Assembly: GCF_932526225.1 (NCBI RefSeq)
Contig: NC_064048.1
Span: forward strand, 3,976,437 to 4,040,436
Direction: 5' to 3'
Length of the DNA stretch: 64,000 nt
From: Nematostella vectensis
Lineage: Eukaryota > Cnidaria > Anthozoa > Actiniaria > Edwardsiidae
The notes below the pieces were generated by a model. It searched no databases, was not told the DNA's origin, and saw nothing but the letters and a program-made list of their open reading frames with translations. Position numbers and translations under genes: made by a program. Numbering within the stretch: position 1 is the first letter of the stretch; the number at the start of each line of letters is the position of its first letter. This document shows, one piece after another, positions 12,265 to 23,900 of this stretch.

Positions 12265-15100
12265 ATGTTATGGGCCATGGAACCAATTCTACCTCAGCAG
12301 CTTGCCGAGTGCCTTGTCAATAGTGTCCAGAGTCTTCTAATCATTGACAGCAGGTCCTTCCTGGAGTATAATGATGCTCATGTTATCAACTCAATCAATA
12401 TCGGCTGCTCCAAACTAATAAAGCGACGGTTGATTACTAATAAGATTTCCATACAAGAACTTCTAAAGACTGGCGAAAATGTTCAACCAAATCAGCTTGG
12501 GAAAGTTATCGTCTATGACCAGGATACACAAGACATGGAGGGTCTCTCTAAGGACAATTTTATGTCTGTAGTGTTTTCTAAGCTAACTAGCTCCTATAAG
12601 GATGTGTGTTTTCTTAAAGGTGGGTAGATTGCTGCTTTGTGACCATGCATATAGCCGTTTTGTTTTTCTTTTGTTGGGGTGCTGTTTTTTTTTGTACTAA
12701 AGTTTGCTTTGACTGTCTGGTCAAGGGTTCAGTGGTACCTTAAGGTATGGGTTAAAATGGAAATTATTGCCATCACCTGACTGCCCTCGTCTGCTCCCGG
12801 GGAAGCATTCATTTGACAATTATGTGTACAAAATACTTGCATATACAGTAACAGGACTGACTTTACTAAGGTCCATTTTTTCTGATTTCTTGCCTAATGG
12901 GAAAAAACATTGTAAACCTCAAATAGGCATGTTCTACTGTCTTTCTAAACTCCTCACAAAATGGTTGTGAATGTTCCCATCTTTATTCATGCTTTGTCTC
13001 ATTGATCATTCTCTATTTATATTGCAGGTGGATTCTCATTTTTCGCAAGGGAATTTCCCAAACTGTGTGAATCACGGTCAAACCCAGGGAGATGCGGCGT
13101 CAGAGCAGTTTTATCACAACCTTGCTTGAGCACTGAAGCTCCAACGCACATCCTTCCTTTCCTATATCTTGGTACACAGGAACACTCTTTAGATGAGGAA
13201 TTTCTCAATGCTACTGGCATAAACTATGTCTTGAATATTAGCTGTAGTTGTCCCGCATTACCAGGCTTGGAGAATACTGGGAGATATCTCAGAATTCCTG
13301 TCAAGGATACCATAAATGAGAACATTTTGGACTGGTTTCCGACTGCTTTTGATTTCATAGGTAAGTATTTGGAGGCCAAATAATGTGATGTGAAAAAGGA
13401 AATTTTGCAGGTTTTTGTAGTGAGGTTGAATAATCAGTTGACTACTAGGATGAGCTATAAAGATTGCAGGAAAATAAGGACATGTAGATACATCCTGATT
13501 TCCCAAGACTCCTACCATGTCTTCCATGCCGCTGCCTGTTTTTTTAATGTTAAGAAGAATACCACAATATTAAAGATTTTATTTACTCGCATGTCTTTTG
13601 CTATCCATCTGAAACCAAATATCATTTGATAGAAGAAATCAAATTGAATATTTTCATTTTTTCAAACAATCACCAATATTGTTTCCCGAATTCTCGTGGT
13701 TTTTTATTGGTTTACTTCACAAAACTTGTGTGTTTATATCCAAAACATGGGGAGAGGGAGGGGGCGCCTCCAAAATTTGAACCAACATTTTACTGCTATA
13801 GACTACTTTCTGCTTTTAGACCCCAAAATTGTCTCTGCTCCAACACTGCCTGTTTTTCTGAGTTTTACCAAGTGTTATTGTTATAACCACAACACTCTTT
13901 TAACATGCTGTTTTTTTTTATCTGGTAGATAAAGTTCGTGAGGTTCATGGTCGAGTTTTACTACACTGTTACGCTGGCAAGTCACGTTCTGCGACTATTG
14001 CCATTGGCTACATTATGAAGCATCTACGATTATCACTAGATGAAGCTTACAGGTATGTAACTAGGCGTACACGTTTTTGTAGGATATCTTTACTTAACAA
14101 CAGAAAAAGGAGGCTTGTATGCAGAGTGGGGAGTTTCACTTATTAGTGGCAGTGAATTACTTTTTGCACTTTTTGCTGGACACACCCCTGAAAAGGTTTC
14201 AAACGAGGTTATATTCATATAAAAAAAAAAAATGCAATATCTAGAATTCTAATGCAATTTCTGGTCAATTATCTTTGATCAGGTAAAAGTTTGCTGGGTA
14301 TGCATTTCACACTAAACATTAAAATTTTCTGAATTAGCGAAAACCAATCTGGAATCCGGAAAACCTACTGCCATTCAATGCAGTACATATACCCATAGAA
14401 TTCTTTCAGTCTATTCATAATACAACATTAGGGGACTAAGAGTTCATGTGACCTTTCTGGTTGGCAAATTCAAAAAATATATAAAAAAATAATCAAACAA
14501 AAAAATCAGAAATGACTGTGCCCTTCAAACCAGAGAACAACGATTTTTTTTTTAAACCAAACTAAACTTTTTCTGAAAAAAGGAATTCTGGCTTTTTTGT
14601 AAGCAATGGATAAGTTGCTTTCTGTTGCTTTTTTTTTTTTTGCTGCTAAAAGCCTGTGTAGTTTTATGAGGAAATGACCATTAGGGGCATGGCAGAGCCC
14701 CCCCCAAATGTTTTCTTTATGTTTCTGTATTTTGCCCCCCCCCCCCCCCAAAAAAAAAAAAAAAATCTTACCTGGCCTGCTACGGCCCTGTGAGGTGACT
14801 GTATATTCACATTCTTACACTGAATAAATGCAATTAAATAAGTGGGTTAAAAGCAATACTCTAATGGAACAAGAAAACAGGAAATCACACTTAACACTTG
14901 ATTTTTTAAATTGTAGGTTTGTTAAAGAGAGAAGGCCAACTATTTCTCCCAACCTGAACTTCATGGGACAATTAATGCAGTATGAAAAAGACCTCATGAT
15001 CACTACAACAGAGAAGAAGCCACCGCCCCCCTCTGCAAGCTTTGGCCACCGCCGCTTAGGTAGCGGTTCCAGTTTTACAGAGCTTACAGCCCCAGTATAG
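12265..15100 (+). CDS. Dual-specificity MAP kinase phosphatase, DUSP8/DUSP16-like
   Basis: The coding exons are 12265-12619, 13028-13360, 13929-14052 and 14917-15100, giving 331 residues. The N-terminal rhodanese/MAPK-binding domain (about residues 10-125) contains LLIIDSRSFLEYN and the basic docking motif KLIKRRL (50-56). The phosphatase domain (about 150-290) has the P-loop HCYAGKSRSAT with catalytic Cys243, then FVKERRPTISPNLNFMGQL. The rhodanese part resembles DUSP16/DUSP8 most closely, so JNK/p38 dephosphorylation is the likely role. The human relatives carry long C-terminal tails; this protein stops after a 45-residue Pro/Ser tail. An in-frame TAA at 12235 closes the frame upstream, so ATG 12265 is the first start. 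The ATG at 12277 (GCCATGG) has the better context and would remove four residues. A Lys replaces the usual hydrophobic residue in the P-loop (AGKS). STYXL1 was considered, but the catalytic Cys is present. Confidence 0.92.
14431..14690 (+). mobile_element. Diverged, truncated copy of the 16604-16880 inverted-repeat element
   Basis: It begins GGGGACTAAGAGTTCATGTGACC and then follows the 16604-16880 element through AAAAATCAGAAATGAC, a run of A/T-rich sequence, TTTCTGAAAAAA and GCTAAAAGCC. The right terminal repeat is missing. It lies in the third intron of the phosphatase gene, just before a C15/A15 homopolymer junction at about 14736. Confidence 0.6.
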
Positions 15101-16603
15101 ATCTATTTATTGTTTCTTTCCTATTCAGCACCTCCATTTTAGTGACCATACTAAGGGTTATGGCAGATATATTATTTAATCAACATCCCCAAACTGTAAG
15201 TAAACGTGGGAGGGGGCACATGCATTCGCCATCTATTTTCTTGCCCCGTTTTTATAGGTGTTACGACCCTGCAAACAGTCCTTATGTGTTATCTCTCACA
15301 ATGGTGAGTTATTGGGTCCTGAATGAGAGATTGAATCCTTTTTTCAGGCATGTTCCATTTCTGTTTTCTCAAACCTTTTATACCCAAATCATGTCCCCCT
15401 TTCTGAAGTCAACTCCTTTTCCCGCTAAATCAGCTAAAACTCAGAGTATATTCTCATGTATATAATAAGCTTAAAATTTATACAGTATTTACAAAAACTT
15501 TATTGTGCTTTCCCTATTACACAATGTCATGACCTCTGGCTATATTTCTGTAACGTTTTTGTCAGTGTACTATTGTACATTTTATACTTGTACTAATGGC
15601 AAAAATTTGTACTTGCAGGATGTTTAAAGTGCGTTGAATAGACTTGCGTGTTTTGTTTTTGTTTAATTAAAGAAACCTCATTATTTGAAAATAATAACTT
15701 CCTGCGTTATTTGATGCTTTGGAAATATTATCACGCTGTTTTTATTGTAGGATTGATTGGATTTTACAGTGATTCAAGCGGAGTTTTGGACATACTGAAA
15801 TAAATATCTCATCACTCAGCATTTTATAGCTGAACGTCACGCAAGTCGCAAGGGTTTTAAGAAAGGGGGCCGGATTCATTGTTCTTCCGTTATTGTTCTT
15901 TTATTCCTAAGCCAAGTATCTGAAAATAGTGGGGCCGAGCCCCGCTCGGCCCACTTCTAGATCCGCCCCTGGACTTTATTGTTACCAATAGTGTTCTAGT
16001 ATTGTTACCTATAGTGTTCTAGTATTGTTACCTATAGTGTTCTAGTATTGTTACCTATAGTGTTCTAGTGTGCTTAGAAGCAGGCAACAAAAGGCTCTTA
16101 TCGCTAGCTTTTACTTTTGATATGATTCCGATTATAATAGACAATTTTTGCTCGGTAGAAACGATTTTTCTGTTGTAAATAAGGTACAAAAAGAGGATTA
16201 AAAAAATATACGGAAAGTCGTTGTACAATGCTTTCTTTATGATAGAAAAAAGTAAAGAAAATGTCAAAAAAACAGTAAAAAAAAGCAAAGCGTTAAGTCT
16301 TCTGGTTTCAAGTCCAGTTAACAGCTGGATGGCTGTTTTAGATATTAATTATATTTTCAACCGTTTAAAAAAAACTTAAACCACATTCAAGTGTGCCCCT
16401 TTAATCCAGAATAAAAAAGCGAAGAGTAATATGTATGGCCAAGAGACCACCATGGTCTCTTGGTATGGCTTGAATAACTCTATCCAGAGTACCACCAACA
16501 GTAACGTAAACCAAGATAATAATAACAGAGATAAACGCAATCTAAATCGACTAACCCTAATCCTTAATTTGAGGTCAACACTTTCGAGAGTAACGCGGGA
16601 ATA
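15101..16603 (+). other. 3' flank of the DUSP gene and intergenic DNA
   Basis: ATTAAA near 15668 and AATAAA near 15800 are candidate polyadenylation signals. A short hairpin (GGGCCGAGCCCCGCTCGGCCC) at about 15932 resembles the end of a decayed repeat. A tandem repeat follows (15983-16070). No gene is seen. Confidence 0.5.
15983..16070 (+). repeat. 23-bp tandem repeat, about four copies
   Basis: The unit TATTGTTACCTATAGTGTTC plus TAG repeats almost without change, and the first copy differs by one base (CCAATAG). The high identity suggests recent expansion. Confidence 0.85.
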
Positions 16604-16880
16604 GGGGACTTGAGCTAAGAGATCACGTGACCTTTTTGGGTGAAAACAAAATGATCAAACAAAAAAAATCAGAAATGACCGCGCCCGTCACGCCAGAAAA
16701 CGACGAAAAGATAAAATCTTTAAATGAAACTAAACCCTTTCTGAAAAAAAAAATGAATCCTGGTTTCTTTCGAAGGCGCCGAATAAATTGCTTTTTTTTA
16801 TTTTCCCGCTAAAAGGCTGAGCCTGAGCGCGCGCTAGTTTGCCACCCAAACAATCAAGTGATCTCCTAGCGCAAGTCCCC
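16604..16880 (+). mobile_element. 277-bp nonautonomous inverted-repeat element (MITE)
   Basis: The left end GGGGACTTGAGCTAAGAGAT and the inverted right end (reverse complement GGGGACTTGCGCTAGGAGAT) form terminal inverted repeats of about 27 bp. No coding capacity is present. A diverged partial copy lies at 14431-14690. No clear target-site duplication is seen, although TA precedes the left end. Confidence 0.8.
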
Positions 16881-17979
16881 TCTATTACCCATTGAGCATT
16901 AAGAGGTGTATCCATGAATGCAAGAATGGGTACCAGGCCCCGAAAGAGAAGGGCACGGACCAAAAGAAGGAGGCACCAATGTATAAAACATATAGCGGGA
17001 GGAATGTGTTAATTTAAGCTCCCATTCATTTCTTCGCAATTTCGGTACGAGGGGAGGAGGGGTGGGGAGTACTGGGACCACCCGGATCCGCACTGCCTCC
17101 AAACACCGTCCCGGATGGCTCTTCCAAAGATGAAAATAATATATTTATCATGTTGCGTTTCGAGAAAATGATTAATCGCGATGTGTTGCGTTGTTTCTGA
17201 GCGGGCCGCACGGATAAATAAAAACCTGTATAATAACCCGATTTATCAACCAATGATTAGGCGTGTGGTGCCGCGTCTATTCAAAACGAATGTTTGCCAA
17301 AAAAATAATCCATCTTGAAAGCTCTCCCAAAGTGCTAGCTCGCTTATTGGAAGCTGATATGCGCGCTAAAGCGATATTTTACGGTATTCCACCGATATAT
17401 GATAAACAGAGGCTTGGGTATGAGCTTAGCTTGATCAGGAATATTCTGCTCAAATGCTCTCATAAAAAGAATCCTAATACATGTATATTTAAACGAATGC
17501 TTTTCCGTTCCTAGCCTTATGCACAAAATGTTCCGCAATCCAGACTTTTATACGATCCCCTTTATGTACCACCCCCAGTCTATTGCTTCTCTCCCAATCT
17601 AAAGTTATTGCTTGAGGTGTGTAAAAACGACTTTTACACCCTTAAAAATATGCCCCTAAAATCGTACAAAAAATACAGTCCGGGTGGGATGCATGTTGCT
17701 CAGTGCAAATTGATTCATATGGGTGAAAAATTCTAATGTTTTGCTCGCTTCTCTCAAAAACTTTTCCTTTCCCAAAGCAAAAAAAAAAAACAATTTTCCA
17801 GATTTTGTTCTTGCCTTGGACGTACTGTCCTCCCTGCGTTTATGTGACGTCATGGTCTCCATGCCATCGTTCCCGTCTTGTGATTGGCTGAATTAGGGTC
17901 ACGTGGTACCGGTGGCGGCGGCTGCAGGGATGTGAGGCTGGGTTCGGCTTGCAGTCTGTTTCTCCGTCATGAAGGCAAG
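16881..17979 (+). promoter_or_regulatory. Intergenic DNA and MYPT promoter/leader
   Basis: Most of this stretch shows nothing I recognise. The last 120 bases, before the ATG at 17980, are promoter-like: an inverted CCAAT box (GATTGGCTG) at 17882, a CACGTG E-box at 17901, and a GC-rich leader. No TATA box is evident. Confidence 0.45.
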
Positions 17980-20900
17980 ATGGCGGACCCTAGCGGCAAC
18001 CAGGGTTCTAGAGCTAGTAATGCCTTGCAAAAACGACAGGATTCCCTTAGGCGATGGAAAGGCAGTGAAACCGATAGACAACCTGTAGACCGCTCAAGGA
18101 AGAAGCCCAAAATACAATTCAACTCAGGAATTGTTTTTCTTTCGGCGGTCTCTAGCGGTGACGTGGATGAGGTTAAGAAATTGTTAGCTAAAGGAGCTGA
18201 TATAAACTATCAAAATGTCGATGGACTTACTGCTTTACACCAGGTACTAGCTGTGGAATTGTGCATCAAAAGGGGGAAATTCACCGTTGCGAGTTAGCGC
18301 TCTGTATGGTCGTGTTTTGAGGACCAGGTCCTGTGAAGCCAGTACACAAAACACAATGCATAATTATCACTTTCTATCCTTCGTGGATTTTCTCTGCTTC
18401 CTGGCTGTCTAGCATGTGTGTATGGAAACTTCACTGTATGGTTTTTATACTCTATGGACCCAGAACTACCGAGCTATCGCCAGAATTCCTCATACGGCGA
18501 GCAAAGGAGCTGAAAAACTAGCTCCAAGTTGCCTGCTTCATCTCGGCGCTCCTATCTTTGTGTCCGTCTGTCGGGTATTTTGGAGGTTTAAAGTCGGTCA
18601 ACCTTTACTGGCTTACTAATCATACACGCTTGAGATCTGAGACATTCAGTATAAATCATTATAATTCGGGATTTTCTCGTTTATTTGGATCAATAGCAGT
18701 GATTCTTGTTGTACGCGGAGGGGTTGTATCAAGCGCGAGTCGTATTGCATATGTAAAACGAAGACTTCAAACTATGAATCCATACGCGTTAATCGTCATC
18801 TGTTCCTTGTAAATGCTTCTCATATTGTGAATTGTCCGTTCTAGGCTTGCATCGATGAAAATTTCGATTTGGTCAAGGTTTTGGTGGACAAAGGCGCTAG
18901 CATGGACGTTCGGGATAATGAAGGATGGACATCACTTCATGCCGCTGCCAGTTGTGGAAGTGTAGAAATAGCAAAGTAAGTCCTACTGTTTGCTTTGGAA
19001 TTCCACAGAAACCGACCTAAAACTCCATTTATAGATCCCATACTATCGACATACTCATGCACGAAAATATCTGGGATTTATAACATAGGGGAAAGAAAGA
19101 GGTTAGGGGGTTTCGTACTGATCTTTGTATCATTGCTGAAAACATCTTAGGAACTCGACAAGACAATTTTGTTATTTGAAGGCAAAGTAGTCGTAAGCTT
19201 CAAGTTTGATAAATCTGATCCTGCCATTCAAAGTTCTCTTTGATTTCCTTCGATAGAGGACATCTGTTAAGTATAGTTTTCTGTAAAGGAAAATTTTTCA
19301 GTAGACTATTCTATCGTATAAAAAATTTGATTATTACTAAACCTACTTTAGAAATTTCGATCAAATGCCACCATTTCTTCCCCAAATGAGACGAACATAT
19401 CCAAGAAGCAAGTCGCCTTTTTTTCTCATACTTCCAATTTTACGATTTTCTAGATAAAGAAGTGCACATTTCTTACTCTTGTTCGGTATTACGCGTTTTC
19501 TGGGTTCAATTAATACCAGAGTCGGAAATTAATACAGCAGAAATTTCCATTAGGGGTCGAAGGCTGACTGTATCAATCCAACACACAGCAAACAAATTTC
19601 TTGTTACGAGTCAAAAGAGTCTGTCCACAATATTTGTGCTTTTTCCGCAAAAGTAGGAAACCTTGATGTTGTTTACTACCAAACTACGGCTCTTTTACAC
19701 CTATGGCAGTACCGCTCAGCTCGAATGAGTTGATTGTTTTTCTTATAATTCACTAAAAGGACACAGAATAACGAAGAGTTGTTTAGAAGCTCGGAAGATT
19801 CCCTCAAAACTCTCATAATCTTTCGCCAAAATTCAACAAATACTACTCCCCGGCCAACCAATCTGCGTTGGCTTAGCGCCTCATCATAACGACGGGTTTA
19901 TGCCTTCATTCTCGGTGTATATTTGCAGTCAAATCTGTTAGCAATTTCTAGTATTGCCGACCGGCTTTTGGCCATGTCTGTTCTCGTTCTTTAACTACTT
20001 CTCCAAGCATGTTTACTGGTCTCATTTCTAAGATTGTTTAGTTTGTGTGGTATATCATACTGTAGCTTTGCGGTACATGCACATTTCTAAGGAAAACCCC
20101 CTACAGAGAAGCTCCATTTTGGATGTTGCCTGCATTATTTGTATTGCACATTCTTTCGTCTGTTTACAATGAGTTTTATAACACATCATTGCAGCCTACT
20201 TTGCATTGAAATGATCTTCCGATCAAAGCTTCGAAACTCCGATTGAATCAGAACATCGATTTACTGTTCAAATTGTGAGCCCCTGAAGAACGTCTCAGGT
20301 CTAGAATGCCTGACATATTCCTCTCTGTTTTGATGGTGTATCAACTCTAAATATTGTCCCCGAGGCCAGAGCATCCCTACTTCCAGATTCTCATCCATTG
20401 AGTTTTTCATGTAGTATAAATTTGTTTGATTCCTCAAAAATAGAGTGGTTGAATGTTTTCAACTCCTCTGTCGAGACCGCTGGGTGTTTGAGTTAATTTT
20501 ATTGCCCCAAGCTTTTTCTCCATTTTCTGTATTTTCACAACATAAAAGCTAAATCTGTTTAGTACTGCGTCGAGGTAATCTTTGTTGCCAAACTTGTTTT
20601 GATAAGAGTTGCTTTATTCTGTTATGAGGAGACATGTCCAATATCTAAACAGTGTATTGCTCTTCTAATTAAATCTAGCTTCATTCATTGGCATAATTAA
20701 AATAATATTCTGACAAACCAATAATTATAGCTTTAAAGGACTACTTTTGCTTCTGCTTTTTCAGTGTTAATAGGTGAAACTTTCAGAGTTCTTGAATAAC
20801 ATAATTTGTAAATCAAGTAATGGAGATTTTTGCTGATTTTATGATATGTTTTGTGTTGAGGTCTGACCCATTACTCTTCTGTGATTGTGTGACCTGTAAT

Positions 20901-23900
20901 GTTTGGCTTATCTGTTTGATTTCATGGGTAGCTCTAGAAATGAAAATACTACTCACTAATGACTCTTGAAAGAAACATGGATTTTGAAAATTTGTTCACA
21001 TATCTCTTATTTCCCTCTTACCAATAATCGTCACAACCAGAGCTGTAAAAATGTTAAGATTTTATGCTTCAAGGCATCAAAATTACTGTAATTTTGTTCC
21101 GGTGTTTATCATTACCTATAGGTTATAACCTCAACCAGACTTCTCCTAACATAGGCATAACATAGACCAATGTCATAGGACTATAACATCTATATCCAAT
21201 TTGTTGACATTACACTACTTATACCATGCCATAATATGCTCTAAAAGGCCAACATCACTCATAGCATGCCATTATATTATTAAATACTGTAATATAGGCC
21301 AATACATATATTATACCAATTATTCAATGCTATGATATGTTCAAGTAATATTGGTCAGCATAGTCATATGATATATTCAAATGACATAGGCTAATATCAT
21401 GGTCTTCTATAACATCCATGTACTCTGTGTTGGCATTATATGACCCATAACTTTGCCTTGATATGTTCAATTGGCACAGGCCAACATCATAGTCTAACAT
21501 CAAAGTCGTCAACTCACCCGCATTAGGCAGGTGTCACAAGATTTTTGTCCTCATCACAAACCTATTTTTTTGGTAGAATGTTCATACATTCTCTGTATTC
21601 GCCCACATTGGCTCTCTTGGGTTTGTTTCACATATTTACTGCATTACACCTCTTTACCATCATATGATATGTTCAGATGATATATACCTCTTATTAACCG
21701 AGTGTGTAACACATACATGATCTAATGGACCCAATAATTTTCCCCTTGTTCTATGGCACATAAGCTAGGCTTGCCATACAACAATTTAAACTGTCTAGGC
21801 TCCATAAGTTCTTTTATAGCCTAAGTAGATAAGGGAGCAGTATGGGGAGGTGCTGCTGTAATAAAGGTCAATAAAAACCTATTTTTAAGAATGTCCAGCT
21901 TGAGATTTCACCAAATTTTAAGAACATGCCAAGGCTCAGAACATTTTTTTTCTTTTTTAATCCTGATGCGGTCTAAAATGCAGAATCGAATTGTTCTCAC
22001 AGTAACAACCCTATTATTGCTTTTGGTCATTAGTGTAATTCTCTCCCTAATAATTCATTGGGTATTATATTCTTATATTCACTTAGCCTGCTTGCAGGCA
22101 GTACTCGGTGTTATTATTTGGGAAAACCCTCTCTGTTTGGTGATTGGGTGCCATCTTGTATTTTAAGCCGCTTGGTTCCTGGGGGCGAGCGCAAAAACGG
22201 ACGCAAACGTTAACATTGAACTTAGAGAGTACTTTGGAGATTCTGCTCTCTAAATTTTTAGTGCTCGACTTAGGGCATTTTATAATTCAAAGTTTGTTTG
22301 GGGAATGTGTGACCTTTCAGGAGTTATTGCTTCTCATCAAAGCATCCCATTGTTTTTTTGGCCAATCGCAAACCCTGTCCACTGGTGGATGGGATTCAAA
22401 GTTTGTCTTGAGAATCACCTGTATTAGTGAAGGCGGTTTTTCCCTCTTCTCTCTCCTTCCCCCCCCTGCCCTGTGTCCGTTTCTGCTCTCGCCCCCAGAA
22501 ACCATGCGGCTTAAGATACAAGATGGCGCCCGATCAACAAATGCAGTGGGTTTTCCGTGATAACACCGAGTACCGCCTGCAAGCAGGCTAATATACACTA
22601 GAATTTAAGAACCTCCTTAAAAACACATTCATCCTTACAATGTCCCAAAAATAAGAACAGCCCAACCTCAACTGAAAATTAGACATTCTTATAGAATAAA
22701 CGAGTGTATCAACATCTTTTATAATATCCATGCCATATAGAGACCTTTTACTGCTTTACCCTGTCTTGATATGTTCGTTTAGTCAAATGAAGTCTGTTAT
22801 GTAAGTTACCAAGGTCTAATTGTTGATGTTATGCAGCTCATACCATGTTATAATTTGACATGTTGAAATATTTGAAACTGGTAGATTATAGATGGAGGCC
22901 CCAAGTGACCCCGACATTTTTTTTCATCGTTTTATCAGGTATCTAATTGAGAATGGTGCAGATGTAGCGGCTGTCAACAATGAGGGCGAACTTCCGCTGG
23001 ACTTGGCAGAGGAAGAAGACATGGAGGACTTACTTACAGACGAAATAGAAAATCAAGGTATTGTGACACTGCCTTATTAGGGGTATCCCATTTCCCCTAA
23101 ATGTCACAGCAGTGTCAGAAATAGAGAGTAAAAGGTATAATTCCACTATGTCATTTGGTGTATCCCCTTCTCATCTTTTTAGTATGCAGGCTTTTTTGCC
23201 CACCAAAATCCACAAAGCCGGCAAAATCTAGCAGATTAAAAAAATATTTTGAACCCTTCTTACCTTTTACCAAAGAGAACAGTAAAAGCATGAAATTGGT
23301 AAAACCCTCCCAACATAGCTAGTTTTCAAATGTAGGTTTTCATGTTTTTCCTTAATTTGTTTAAACTTTTGAAATTAAAACCTTTATTTTCTAAATCAAA
23401 ATACTCACAAGAGGGTTGAGCTGAATACATATATTCTATCCACAGGAATTGATGTTGATGATGCACGAGCAGTAGAAGAGAAAATTATGTTAAATGACGC
23501 ACAAAGCTGGCTGAATAAAAATTGTATAAATGAATCAAAAGACAAGACAGGTAGGGTCCAGATACATCCAAATTCTTTATTATGTGACCTCGGCCATTTC
23601 AAATCCTCAACACCCTTGGAAAATCACGTAGTCAATCAAACTATGGCAGTGGTTCTTAGCATTAGGGGTCATCCACACTAACACAGATTTAAAAGTATCC
23701 AAGTTCGTTTCGCCGAAAATGCATCACTTGATTTCCTGGATCCAGCCGTCCACACTAGTACAGATTCAAATGTTTAAAAAAAGCTGAAAGGTACGGGGTG
23801 ATGTCAGTTTTATGATATACGCATGCTCAAAGCAGCGCGCACCTGCGATATGATGCCATCATTTTCATTTTGATACAGATTTGACCGTTCACACTACGGA

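Noticed and set aside
17263-17514. 83-codon plus-strand frame upstream of MYPT
   Set aside because: I recognise no family. It lies between a MITE and the promoter and has no supporting splice sites.
17884-17979. Upstream extension of the MYPT reading frame
   Set aside because: The extension begins at TTG, not ATG; the well-placed ATG at 17980 matches the family start.
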